Below, one piece after another: positions 35,067 through 43,487 of a stretch of 64,000 nucleotides of DNA. The notes beneath the pieces were generated by a model. The model was not told the origin of the DNA. It did no database searches and was given only the letters and a program-made list of their open reading frames with translations. The stretch comes from Bacillota bacterium. Its GTDB lineage: Bacteria; Bacillota; Clostridia; Monoglobales; Firm-18. A program made the translations under genes and the position numbers. The stretch lies in NCBI GenBank assembly GCA_022706765.1, contig JAKJBX010000010.1, forward strand, positions 1-64,000, written 5' to 3'. How positions within the stretch are numbered: position 1 is the stretch's first letter; each line of letters opens with the position of its first letter.

Positions 35067-36758
35067 TTATTCCACAAACGCATATTTGCCAACAAACAGT
35101 ATCTCGCCGCTGACGTCATCACGGATAAAGTACGTAAACGGCTTGTCAAACTTGACGGGAACCGGCTGGTCGGTCGGCATGCTTGTTGTGCTGACCATCA
35201 CCGCCGTGACCGCTGCCGCTTCCGTACCGTTTTCATCAACCTCGATGAAGGTCTTATGGATGACCTTTGAGATATACGCATTTTCCGGCAGCGCCGTGAA
35301 CATCGGCTTTAAGTCCGCCGCATCGGGGCTGAACGCCGCCTTGACGCCCAATGCGCCCAGCGCATCAATCAACTCCATCGAATATTCGGTCTTGAACTTC
35401 GGCAGGCTCAGCGCAAGTCGTGCCGGCTGCATTTTCCCGACATACTGCTCAAAATCCTCTGCGCCCTTTTCAGACATCGCAAGGTACATGCTTGTCTTGC
35501 CGTCCTTGTACGGCAGTTTCACCATCGTGACGGTCTCATCTCCATAATATGCATAGCTTTGCGTCGCATTCATAAAGTCAATTTGATGCTCAGCGCCGTT
35601 TTTGTCAATAAACGCATCCTTTGCGGTGGCTTTTTCATCAAACTGGGTCTGCCATTCCCCTTTGAAGTAAATGGTATTCACCAGCGCCGCCAAAAAATCG
35701 GGGTCGTCAATGACCTTCCTAATGCGCTCCTGCGTCTTTTCACTGACCCACTTGTTGATTTCACTCACCGCATCGGCGTTGGTGACCGTTTTGCTGTCGG
35801 CATTATAAAAGCCGGTGATCTTATCCTTAAAACTCTGCGAAAAATCCACACTCAAGCCTTTAAAATAATCGGTATTCAGCCAGATGGAATTAGAAATGTT
35901 CAAGTTTACCTTATCGTTTTGGCTGTATTCTGCGATCAAGTCCTTCGTAAAAAGGTTGAACGCATCCAAATCGGTCACGCCGATAGCTTTTAAAATCTCC
36001 GCCCGGGTCACACCGTCGGCGCCGTTTGCCGCCATGGCGAACGCCAGCTTTATGCTGAGCGGCGAGAACATATAATTCTTATCCGCCGGCATCACGGCGT
36101 TCATCTGCCAGCTAAATGCGGTTTCTTCATATTTATAACCCTTTTGGATAAGGTCAAAGATACGCACCGTGGTCGCCGTCGCCTGCTCGCGGGTGATAAA
36201 GCTTTTGGGCGCAAAGAAACCCTCCGTATCCCCCCGCATAATACGGGCGCAATACATGTGATACACCGCGCCCCTTGCCCACTCGGCGATCTCTCCCTCA
36301 TCCTGATAGCCGTATGCGTCGTCCACATAGGCTTTCATGATGCCAAGCTTGTTGAGTATCCTGTTCAGGATCGTTGCGGCTTCCTCACGGGTGATGGGGT
36401 CTTCGGGGGCAAACAGCTCATCGCCCTTGCCGTATATGATGCCATTGGCATACAGCGACAGGATGTGTTCGCCGCCTGCGTCATTGAACGGGTTTCTGAT
36501 AAACTGTACGGTTCCCAGCTTAAATGCGGTTTTATTCAGCATTTTATAGACCAGATCGCAAAATTCGCTGCGGGTGATGTCCTGTATGTAGCTGCCGCCA
36601 AAGCTGTCCGGGAGGATGCCCAGCGTATTTGCACGGTCGAGTTCGGCTGCCGCCCAGTCGGAGGCGGTGACCTGCGGTGAGCCTGCGGTTTCGGCAAGCA
36701 CGCCGGCTTGACCGGTCAGCATCATCAACACCAAAACCCAAGCATATATTTTTTTCAT
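35067..36758 (-). CDS. Secreted SLH-domain serpin (serine protease inhibitor)
   Basis: The 563 residues begin with a signal peptide (MKKIYAWVLVLMMLTGQAG), then about three S-layer homology repeats (AELDRANTLGILPDSF, NPFNDAGGEHILSLYANGII, EWARGAVYHMYCARIMRG) for wall attachment. From about residue 215 a serpin domain follows with NAVMPADKNYMFSPLSIKLAFAMAANGA. The hinge ENGTEAAAVTAV has the small residues of inhibitory serpins. Counting from the hinge puts P1-P1' near Thr-Ser in VSTTSMP. I start at ATG 36758 (MKKIY). Likely a surface-bound protease trap. Confidence 0.9.
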   Translation of the reverse strand: MKKIYAWVLVLMMLTGQAGVLAETAGSPQVTASDWAAAELDRANTLGILPDSFGGSYIQDITRSEFCDLVYKMLNKTAFKLGTVQFIRNPFNDAGGEHILSLYANGIIYGKGDELFAPEDPITREEAATILNRILNKLGIMKAYVDDAYGYQDEGEIAEWARGAVYHMYCARIMRGDTEGFFAPKSFITREQATATTVRIFDLIQKGYKYEETAFSWQMNAVMPADKNYMFSPLSIKLAFAMAANGADGVTRAEILKAIGVTDLDAFNLFTKDLIAEYSQNDKVNLNISNSIWLNTDYFKGLSVDFSQSFKDKITGFYNADSKTVTNADAVSEINKWVSEKTQERIRKVIDDPDFLAALVNTIYFKGEWQTQFDEKATAKDAFIDKNGAEHQIDFMNATQSYAYYGDETVTMVKLPYKDGKTSMYLAMSEKGAEDFEQYVGKMQPARLALSLPKFKTEYSMELIDALGALGVKAAFSPDAADLKPMFTALPENAYISKVIHKTFIEVDENGTEAAAVTAVMVSTTSMPTDQPVPVKFDKPFTYFIRDDVSGEILFVGKYAFVE

Positions 36759-36904
36759 GAACATCCCATCCTTTACAGTTTGATATTCTTTTGACGCAGC
36801 ATAGCGTGATATAGTTCCATTATACAATGCAAAAAGCCACTTGGTCAAGCCTTAGTGACCGTGCATTTTATGTATACGCTTGACACGAAACGTATAAACA
36901 TATA

Positions 36905-37099
36905 GAATATTTGTACCTACAAAATAAGAACCTGAAAACTTTGGTCGTCCAGATGTTCAGCTTTCAGGGTGAATTTTTCAACGATTGGAGCGCCATATTC
37001 GCCGCCATCCTGCTGATTATCCTGCCTGCAACGCTGGTATATATCAAGGCGCAGGAATTCATCATCAGCGGTATGACAACGGGCGCAGTCAAGGGCTGA
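36905..37099 (+). pseudogene. C-terminal fragment of a sugar ABC transporter permease
   Basis: The frame KTLVVQMFSFQGEFFNDWSA through FIISGMTTGAVKG is the last third of a CUT1-type (MalG/LacG-like) inner-membrane permease; such proteins end in the ISG-T-GAVKG motif. The first two thirds and any promoter are missing. It is a relic, probably left after deletion of a sugar uptake operon. Confidence 0.65.
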
Positions 37100-37127
37100 C
37101 AGCAAAGCGCAGGGCGGATAAATTGGC

Positions 37128-37385
37128 GTGATAGAAGAAAGCATCTATAAACAGTATGTGCTGGGCATCGTCCCACTCGAGGATGGAAAACAGGAAACGC
37201 TGTGGTTTGTGTTAGTGTTGGTCAATATACTTGGCAGGGTGACGGCAGAAAAGATATGCATACCCACAGCGGCGGATCTTGAACAATGGGAGTTGACCGT
37301 AATTGACGAACTGCATCTCGGCTTGCCGGATAAAAAGCCCTGCTATGCGATAACAATGTGGTTTGTAAATTATCCGGCACTTTAA
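37128..37385 (+). CDS. Hypothetical small protein
   Basis: An 85-residue frame with GTG start (MIEESIYKQYVLGIVPLED). It contains a hydrophobic stretch (LWFVLVLVNILG) and a Trp-rich tail. I do not recognise the family, and it lies among gene relics, so it may itself be decayed. A hairpin AGGACAGCGG...CCGCTGTCCT follows at about 37388-37417. Confidence 0.35.
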   Translation: MIEESIYKQYVLGIVPLEDGKQETLWFVLVLVNILGRVTAEKICIPTAADLEQWELTVIDELHLGLPDKKPCYAITMWFVNYPAL

Positions 37386-37516
37386 TCAGGACAGCGGGGG
37401 ATCTTTTCCGCTGTCCTCGTCTAATCTGTTTGAGGGCGTGACCCATACTGCGTTATTGTACGATGAAAAACAGGGGGAAATATATGCGGCTTACATTTTT
37501 AAAGTATTTTTGAAGG

Positions 37517-37545
37517 CTTGACAACCCCGTATTTTTTAGATAAAA
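37517..37545 (+). promoter_or_regulatory. Promoter of glnS
   Basis: TTGACA (37517-37522) and TAAAAT (37540-37545) are 17 nt apart, about 50 nt before the glnS ribosome binding site. Confidence 0.7.
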
Positions 37546-37602
37546 TATACAAATACTCTATGCATTGTACTCTAAGTTGCACAAAAGAAAGGAATGCCTA
37601 AA

Positions 37603-39255
37603 ATGCACGAAACCAATTCCAATTTTATTCACGATATCATTGACAGGGACTTAGAGAGCGGTTATGTGCAAGAGATTCACACACGCTTTCCGCCCGAGCC
37701 AAACGGATACCTGCATATCGGCAGCGCCAAGGCGATTTGGATCAACTACATGGCGGCAAAGAAATATGGCGGCAAGTTTAATCTGCGGTATGACGATACC
37801 AATCCCGTCAAAGAGGACGACGAATATGTGCGCGCGATCGAGGAGGACCTGCGCTGGCTGGGCGCAGACCCGGGCGGCGGTATTTTCTATGGCTCCGACT
37901 ATTTCGACAAGTGCTATGAATACGCCGAAAAGCTGATCATGGACGGCAAGGCATATGTTTGTGACCTGTCGCAGGAGCAGATGAGCGAGTACCGGGGCAC
38001 CTTGACCGAGCCGGGCAAGCCGAGCCCTTACCGTGACCGAAGCATAGAGAAAAGCCTCGACCTTTTCAGAAGGATGAAGGCGGGCGAGTTTGCCGAGGGC
38101 GCCAAGACCCTGCGTGCGCGGATCGATATGTCGTCGCCGAATATGAATATGCGTGACCCTGTCATCTACCGCATTTTGTTTGCCCACCACCACCGGCAGG
38201 GCGACAAATGGTGCATCTACCCCATGTACGACTTTGCGCACCCGATCCAGGACGCCTTGGAGGGCATCACACATTCGCTGTGCAGCATAGAGTTTGAAAA
38301 CCACCGTCCGCTTTATGACTGGGTGACAGACAATATCGGCTTTGAGAAAAAGCCGCACCAGTATGAATTCGCAAGGCTGAACATGACCTATACCGTCATG
38401 AGCAAGCGCTATCTCAGAAAGCTCGTGGAAACCAACACAGTCGACGGCTGGGACGACCCGAGGATGCCCACCCTGTGCGGATTGCGCAGAAAGGGCTACA
38501 CCCCGTCGGCGATCTTTGACTTTATAGCCCGCAACGGCGTTTCAAAGGCGCTCAGTATGGCGGATGTGAGGCTGTTGGAATACTGCATCTGCGAGGAGCT
38601 CAACGATACCGCAATCAGGCGTGTCGCCATCGTCGAGCCTTTGAAGGTGACGGTGACGAACTATCCCGCCGGTCAAACCGAGTATTTTACGTTTTCAAAC
38701 CACCCCAAAAAGCCGGAGCTCGGCAGCCGTGAGCTGCCCTTTACCGGGGAGTTGTATATTGAAAAATCCGACTTTATGGCGGAGCCTGTCGACGGATTTT
38801 TAAGGCTCAGACCAAACGGCGAGGTGCGCCTGATGAGCGCCTATATCTTAAAATGCAACGAAGTGGTCTTTGACGACAAGGGTCAGCCGTGCGAGCTTTT
38901 GTGTACAGTCGACCTCGAAACCCGAAACAACAAGCCTGCCGACGGCAGAAAGGTCAAGGGGACGATCCATTGGCTGTCCGCGGCGCATACCGAAACCGCC
39001 GAGGTGCGCTATTACAATCAGCTTTTCAACAAGGAAAACGTGGCGACCCTGTTGGAGGACGACAATTTTGACGAATTTATCGGTGACGACTCGCTGGTGA
39101 TCTACGGCGGCTGCAAGCTCGAACCGTCGCTTGGCAGCGCAACGACCGACGAGCGCTTCCAGTTCGTCCGCATGGGTTATTTCATCAAGGATTCCAAGAC
39201 CGACGGCGTCTTTAACCGCATTTCTCCGCTCAAAAGCAGCTTCAAGCCGGAATAG
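37603..39255 (+). CDS. glnS: Glutaminyl-tRNA synthetase
   Basis: GlnRS charges tRNA-Gln directly. The class I motifs are PPEPNGYLHIGSAKA (HIGH) near residue 30 and VMSKRYL (KMSKS) near 262. The catalytic domain, the RMPTL-GLRRKGYTPSAI region and two anticodon-binding beta-barrels (from about residue 340) are complete. I start at ATG 37603 since AAAGGA is about 10 nt upstream; ATG 37594 touches it. A direct GlnRS is common in only some Firmicutes, and the gene family is known to move horizontally. Confidence 0.96.
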   Translation: MHETNSNFIHDIIDRDLESGYVQEIHTRFPPEPNGYLHIGSAKAIWINYMAAKKYGGKFNLRYDDTNPVKEDDEYVRAIEEDLRWLGADPGGGIFYGSDYFDKCYEYAEKLIMDGKAYVCDLSQEQMSEYRGTLTEPGKPSPYRDRSIEKSLDLFRRMKAGEFAEGAKTLRARIDMSSPNMNMRDPVIYRILFAHHHRQGDKWCIYPMYDFAHPIQDALEGITHSLCSIEFENHRPLYDWVTDNIGFEKKPHQYEFARLNMTYTVMSKRYLRKLVETNTVDGWDDPRMPTLCGLRRKGYTPSAIFDFIARNGVSKALSMADVRLLEYCICEELNDTAIRRVAIVEPLKVTVTNYPAGQTEYFTFSNHPKKPELGSRELPFTGELYIEKSDFMAEPVDGFLRLRPNGEVRLMSAYILKCNEVVFDDKGQPCELLCTVDLETRNNKPADGRKVKGTIHWLSAAHTETAEVRYYNQLFNKENVATLLEDDNFDEFIGDDSLVIYGGCKLEPSLGSATTDERFQFVRMGYFIKDSKTDGVFNRISPLKSSFKPE

Positions 39256-39289
39256 TATCACAAAAATTTCCAAGTTGAGGTGATAAGCT

Positions 39290-39673
39290 TTGGGATTATA
39301 TGCTGTGAAATTGTTATATAAAGATATCGTTACCGGCATGCCTGTTGAAAGCAAAATTGATGAATTCTACAACGAGATCACTGAATTTTTTGAAGAACAG
39401 ATATTATTGGTAAAGGCAAATTCTTTCGATGAGGCTTACGAAAAAGCAGAGAATGAAAGTAAAGCCTATGAAGATTTTTATACGAATAAGTATGGTCAAA
39501 TGGTAGAACATAAATTTTTTGACTTTGTCGACTGCTTTCATTTATTTGATGAAATAACGGATGTGACCGAAGTTTACTCATGCTGTTTCAAAGGCGACAC
39601 GGATATTGCAAAAAGATATGAGCAAGCCGGTGCGGACGACATGCATAAGCTCAGAAATATCGCATTCAACTGA
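39290..39673 (+). CDS. DUF4288-domain protein
   Basis: A 127-residue protein beginning LYAVKLLYKDIVTG from TTG 39290, with GAGGTG upstream. The KLLYK...FEEQILLVKANSFDEAYEKAENE arrangement is typical of the DUF4288 family, whose function is unknown. A duplicate of its first 20 codons survives as a fragment at 39857-39922. Confidence 0.72.
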   Translation: MGLYAVKLLYKDIVTGMPVESKIDEFYNEITEFFEEQILLVKANSFDEAYEKAENESKAYEDFYTNKYGQMVEHKFFDFVDCFHLFDEITDVTEVYSCCFKGDTDIAKRYEQAGADDMHKLRNIAFN

Positions 39674-39822
39674 CAGGGATATATTGTATTCATGTTTAGG
39701 CAAGAGAAAACGATGACAGGGGTGAATGACGCCATAAGCAAAAGACTCTGTTGTATCCTTGTTCTGATGTTGATATAAGCAAGACCCCGGTACAGCCGGA
39801 AGCTTTGAATAAATAATGACAA

Positions 39823-39858
39823 ACAAGCGTGTTTTCAGGTTACTGAAAACACGCTTGT
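39823..39858. terminator. Perfect 16-bp hairpin between DUF4288 and xdh genes
   Basis: ACAAGCGTGTTTTCAG pairs with CTGAAAACACGCTTGT across GTTA. On the minus strand it is followed by TTTGTCATTATTTATT, so it may end the xdh transcript; on the plus strand no T-run follows. Confidence 0.55.
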
Positions 39859-39922
39859 TAAATTATTGCATAAAGAGGTCATTGCCGGTGCGCCGGTCAG
39901 CAATAAAACGGTACGGGCTTAG
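39857..39922 (+). pseudogene. Fragment repeating the DUF4288 N-terminus
   Basis: The frame VKLLHKEVIAGAPVSNKTVRA then stop matches VKLLYKDIVTGMPVESKIDEF at the start of the intact DUF4288 gene. Only about 21 codons remain, overlapping the end of the xdh small subunit gene. It is the relic of a tandem duplication or a recombination end point. Confidence 0.6.
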
Positions 39923-40398
39923 GGCATATTCTGTTGATATATGATTTGGACGGCTTTTCGTATCTCCCGGTAACTGGTACAGCGGCAAAGGTTTGATTGA
40001 AGCCATTCTTCAACCACACATTCCTCCGGCATACTCGGGTGCTGCGTTTTGAGCGCATGGCACACCATGAGAAAGCCTGATGTACAGTAGCCGCATTGAA
40101 AAGCATTTGCCTCTACGAATGCTTTTTGGACAGCCGCCGTCCCGCCAAGACCCTCTACCGTCAAAATGCTGCGCCCTTCCGCCTCTACCGCAAGCATTAG
40201 GCAGGATTTTGCCGGCCAGCCGTCAACCATGACCGTGCAGGCGCCGCAGTCACCGTTTAGGCACCCGGGCTTTGCGGCGGTCAGTCCGAGCTGCTCCCTT
40301 AACACATCGAGCAACAGGTCCGCAGGTCGTACCGCAAGCGTTTGCGTTTCTCCGTTGATGTCAAGTGAAATGACCACTTTGTTTTCATATCTTACCAT
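39919..40398 (-). CDS. Xanthine dehydrogenase-type [2Fe-2S] subunit
   Basis: A 159-residue small subunit of a molybdenum hydroxylase. The N-terminal plant-type [2Fe-2S] domain has CLNGDCGACTVMVDG with a further Cys in AKSC; the C-terminal domain has CGYCTSGFLMVCHAL and CRCTSYREI. All eight cluster cysteines appear present. ATG 40398 overlaps the end of the FAD subunit gene by 14 nt. The complex may oxidise xanthine or another heterocycle, but its catalytic subunit gene here is incomplete. Confidence 0.92.
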   Translation of the reverse strand: MVRYENKVVISLDINGETQTLAVRPADLLLDVLREQLGLTAAKPGCLNGDCGACTVMVDGWPAKSCLMLAVEAEGRSILTVEGLGGTAAVQKAFVEANAFQCGYCTSGFLMVCHALKTQHPSMPEECVVEEWLQSNLCRCTSYREIRKAVQIIYQQNMP

Positions 40399-41224
40399 TT
40401 TCCCACTCCTCCAACAGTGCTTGCAGCGTGTTTTTCAGCACAAAAGCCCTGTATTCCCCGGAATCCTTCGCATCACTGTATGCCGGCTCTGGCAGCAAGT
40501 CTACCGCTTGTCCGGCTCGCTCCTTGCACGGCTTGGTACGGTCGTTTAAAACCGATTCGATCTCCCCGCTTCTGAACGGATAGGAACAAATGCCCGAGAA
40601 CGCTATACGCAGGTTGCCGTCTTTCCAAATTGCCGCAAGGCTGACCAGCGGATAGTCTATTTTTTCATGCGCCGTTTTTTTGATATGCGCATAGCGTGCG
40701 GACAAAGCCCAGGTCGGGATATGTACCTGAACAATGAATTCGCCCTGTTTCAATTGTATTCTCCCTTGAAAAACGCTTTGAAAACTGACGGTGCGCTTGC
40801 CCTCGGGACCAAATAGCGTGACCTGTGCATCTGAAATCAGCAACGGAAGGCTTGCTTCCCGATAGATGATGCTTCCGCACAGATTGCCGCCCAGCGTTAT
40901 CCTGCATTGGTTCGTATGGTCGGCAATCCTGCCGCATGCAAGACGCAGCAGCGGAAACAAGTTGGACTCTTTAATCTGGTTCAGCGTGCATACCGACCCG
41001 ATATTCAGATGCTGTCCGTCAACGGACAACGGCATACATTCCGGAATATGCTTTATGTCGATAACGGCATCCGGTCGGATATTGCCTGCACGGCACATCG
41101 TAATGACCTCACTGCCGCCGCTGTAATAAACGGCGGATTTCCCTTTGACATAAAGCGATTGGCAAACCTCCGCCGCTTCATTGAGCGAATCGGGACGGTA
41201 ATAGATAAAATCAAACGGTATCAT
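40385..41224 (-). CDS. Xanthine dehydrogenase-type FAD-binding subunit
   Basis: A 279-residue CoxM/XdhB-like flavin subunit. It opens FDFIYYRPDSLNEAAEVCQSL and shows the FAD-binding block AVYYSGGSEVITM, then CGRIADHTNQCRITLGGNLCG typical of the PCMH fold. I start at ATG 41224 because GAAGGAG precedes it and it overlaps the previous stop as ATGA. The C-terminal CO-dehydrogenase flavoprotein domain is complete. Confidence 0.9.
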   Translation of the reverse strand: MIPFDFIYYRPDSLNEAAEVCQSLYVKGKSAVYYSGGSEVITMCRAGNIRPDAVIDIKHIPECMPLSVDGQHLNIGSVCTLNQIKESNLFPLLRLACGRIADHTNQCRITLGGNLCGSIIYREASLPLLISDAQVTLFGPEGKRTVSFQSVFQGRIQLKQGEFIVQVHIPTWALSARYAHIKKTAHEKIDYPLVSLAAIWKDGNLRIAFSGICSYPFRSGEIESVLNDRTKPCKERAGQAVDLLPEPAYSDAKDSGEYRAFVLKNTLQALLEEWENGKI

Positions 41225-42219
41225 AACGGCTCCTTCATAGGTGTGCGCCAAATATTTTCGGGCGTCAGCGGCAAGGAACAGAGCTGCTTCCCGAACGCAG
41301 AGGCAAGGGCATTCCCGAGTGCGCCCGGTATACCAATGATACCATGCTCCGTATAGCTCCGTACGCCGTAGGGAGACCCGCTTTCCGGCGTTTCTACCAA
41401 GCCTACCCGATAATCCGGCTCCTGCCCGATGTGCATGAGCTTGTAGGTTCGCAGGTTAGGCGCCTTTGGAATACCGTCGGCATCATAAACAAAAGCCTCC
41501 CGACTCGCCATGCTGATACCCATCGCCATGCCGCCTGCCACCATCGCACGCACGGATTCCGGATTGATGGCCTTGCCGACATCCATGACAGTCGAGGCGT
41601 TGATCATACGATACGTATAGGTTTGCAAATCCGCCTCCACTTCGACTACCTGTGCACCCAATGTCCATGCAGGTCCTGTCTTTCCCTGTCCTGTTTGGGC
41701 ATCCAGCTGGCTGAGCCCTTTGAGCATAAACCCCGCACAGCTTAAAACCGGCTCGCCTATTGATTCGCCGTCCGCTGATTGATACCCTTGAACAATGTCT
41801 TTGAAGGCAATAAAGTGTTCGGGATTCTTTTTTGAAAAAACCCTGTCATGGGCGATCTCTATATCTTCGGCAGGGCAGCTTAAAACCTGCGCCCCATTAC
41901 TGCGCAGTTGACGGAGCAGCGCGTCCGCAGCACGCATCACGGCATGACCTGCCATATATTCGGTCATGCTGGCGACTGTTTTCCAGTGCTCCGGAACGAT
42001 GCGGGTATCCACCGGCATCACGACATGGACCTGATCGGTATCTATTTTCAATTTCTCCGCAAGCATCTGCGCCAAATGGGTTTGCCCGCTCGACCCCATT
42101 TCCACAACCCCTGTGTTCAGGTTCACACTGCCGTCAGGGTTGCATGTGATCATCGCTCCGGATATGTTATTGCGCAGCATCAGATCAAATATAACATCGA
42201 TTACCGCGCGGAATCCCAA
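41221..42219 (-). pseudogene. C-terminal part of a molybdopterin-binding xanthine dehydrogenase subunit
   Basis: The 332-residue frame corresponds only to the C-terminal ~45% of the large molybdopterin subunit: LNTGVVEMGSSGQTHLAQ (Gly-rich Moco region), WTLGAQVVEVEAD and the closing GVRSYTEHGIIGIPGALGNALASAFG. The N-terminal half that binds substrate and cofactor is absent. Upstream the frame stays open only about 75 nt before a stop and the bidirectional terminator at 42308-42341. A deletion has removed the 5' end and any promoter. Confidence 0.8.
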
Positions 42220-42307
42220 ACGAATCCCGTTATGGCGCTGACCGACCGAACAACGGACAACACGGAGCTTGCACGCACCGCTAAAATTTTAGTGCCATCC
42301 TAAACTT

Positions 42308-42341
42308 AAAACGCCGCCCTAAACAATCCGGGCGGCGTTTT
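42308..42341. terminator. Bidirectional terminator between xdh remnant and crp gene
   Basis: AAAACGCCGCCC (42308-42319) pairs with GGGCGGCGTTTT (42330-42341), giving A/T runs on both sides. The xdh fragment would have to be transcribed through it from outside, which supports the view that it is a remnant. Confidence 0.8.
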
Positions 42342-42454
42342 ATCATCTTCCTGCTTATGATCATTTTCTTTCCGAGGATTGAAATATATTGGCGAATGTG
42401 TTAAAATAACCTAAGAAACAGGCATATAACCTGCCGGTTGAAAGAAGGTGCTTG

Positions 42455-43126
42455 ATGCTCTTGCAGCTCAAAAACAGTCCGTTGTTTTCCGGCATCCCGG
42501 AAGCGGATATTGAACATTGCATCAGATGCAGCAAAGCGGAAATAAAATTTTATGATAAGGATGAATTTATTTTTCATCAGCAGGATGCGCCGCAAAAGCT
42601 TTTTGTGCTTTTGGAGGGGTCTGTCGCCGTAGGGAATGATTCCATTGACGGCAGGCGCAGCATTGTTGCGACCTTCGGTCGGTCGGGTGAGCTGTTTGGC
42701 GAGGTTTTCCTGTTTATCGACCAAAAGGTGTATGATCATTACGCCCAAGCGGTGACGTCATCTAAGGTCTTAGCCATACCAAAGGATTTCCTCTGCCATA
42801 CCTGCGGCGAAAACTGCGGATGCCACACAAAACTGATTTCCAATATGCTGTCCATCCTCGCAAATAAAGCGTATTATTTAAACCAAAAGGTCCAGCTGCT
42901 CTCCTGCGCAACCCTTCGGCAAAAAATTGCAAAGACGCTGCTTAAACATGCTTTGCCGGACGGAAGCGTAGCGCTTTCGATGAACCGGGAGGAACTGGCT
43001 GATTTTCTGAATACGGCGCGCCCGTCCTTGTCCCGCACGCTGATGGAGATGCAGGCTGACGGGCTGATCAAGATCAAGAAAAAGACCATTTATATTGCTG
43101 ATCTTCCGGGCATACAGAAGATTTAA
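42455..43126 (+). CDS. Crp/Fnr-family regulator with a cysteine cluster
   Basis: A 223-residue regulator: cyclic-nucleotide-like beta-roll (LFVLLEGSVAVGNDS, FGRSGELFGEVFLF) then a C-terminal winged helix (SMNREELADFLNTARPSLSRTLMEMQADGLIKIKKKTI). Between them is an unusual CHTCGENCGCH stretch near residue 114, which could hold an Fe-S or other redox centre. The start is ATG 42455 after GAAGG. It most likely activates the downstream DUF1858/DUF438/cupin operon through the palindrome at 43140-43155. Confidence 0.9.
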   Translation: MLLQLKNSPLFSGIPEADIEHCIRCSKAEIKFYDKDEFIFHQQDAPQKLFVLLEGSVAVGNDSIDGRRSIVATFGRSGELFGEVFLFIDQKVYDHYAQAVTSSKVLAIPKDFLCHTCGENCGCHTKLISNMLSILANKAYYLNQKVQLLSCATLRQKIAKTLLKHALPDGSVALSMNREELADFLNTARPSLSRTLMEMQADGLIKIKKKTIYIADLPGIQKI

Positions 43127-43139
43127 AAATTTCACATAC

Positions 43140-43182
43140 CGTAACATATGTTACGCTTTTTCACCTGCCGGTCTGATATAAT
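43140..43182 (+). promoter_or_regulatory. Crp/Fnr-type palindrome and promoter
   Basis: CGTAACATATGTTACG (43140-43155) is a perfect 16-bp palindrome of the Crp/Fnr-superfamily type. TATAAT lies at 43177-43182 with no good -35. With the start expected near 43189 the palindrome centre is at -41.5, the classical class II activator position. Confidence 0.8.
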
Positions 43183-43243
43183 ATCTACATCAAAAGCCGG
43201 AGGTTTGGAAAAAGGCGGAGGTCACAGAAAGGACGGTATAAAA

Positions 43244-43474
43244 ATGGGTGTAAAACGTATTGATTTGGGTCAAACTGTCTATGCGCTCTGCAAGGAATAC
43301 CCTGATATTATCACGATCCTGTCGGAAATCGGCTTTGAAGACATCCAAAAGCCGGGTATGCTGAATACTGTCGGCAGGTTTATGACCATTCCCAAGGGAG
43401 CGGCAATGAAAAAGATAGATTTAGCATTTGTAAAGCAGGCTTTTGCAAGCCACGGCTATGAAGTACAAGAATAA
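43244..43474 (+). CDS. DUF1858-domain protein
   Basis: A 76-residue protein (MGVKRIDLGQTVYALCKEYPDI...). DUF1858 is a small helical domain, often combined with hybrid-cluster or hemerythrin-type redox proteins; here TVYALCKEYPDIITILSEIGFEDI is its core. A single Cys is retained. ATG 43244 follows AAAGGACGG. It is the first gene after the Crp/Fnr site and overlaps the spacing of the DUF438 gene by only 13 nt. Confidence 0.8.
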   Translation: MGVKRIDLGQTVYALCKEYPDIITILSEIGFEDIQKPGMLNTVGRFMTIPKGAAMKKIDLAFVKQAFASHGYEVQE

Positions 43475-43487
43475 CGGAGGTGTAAAA

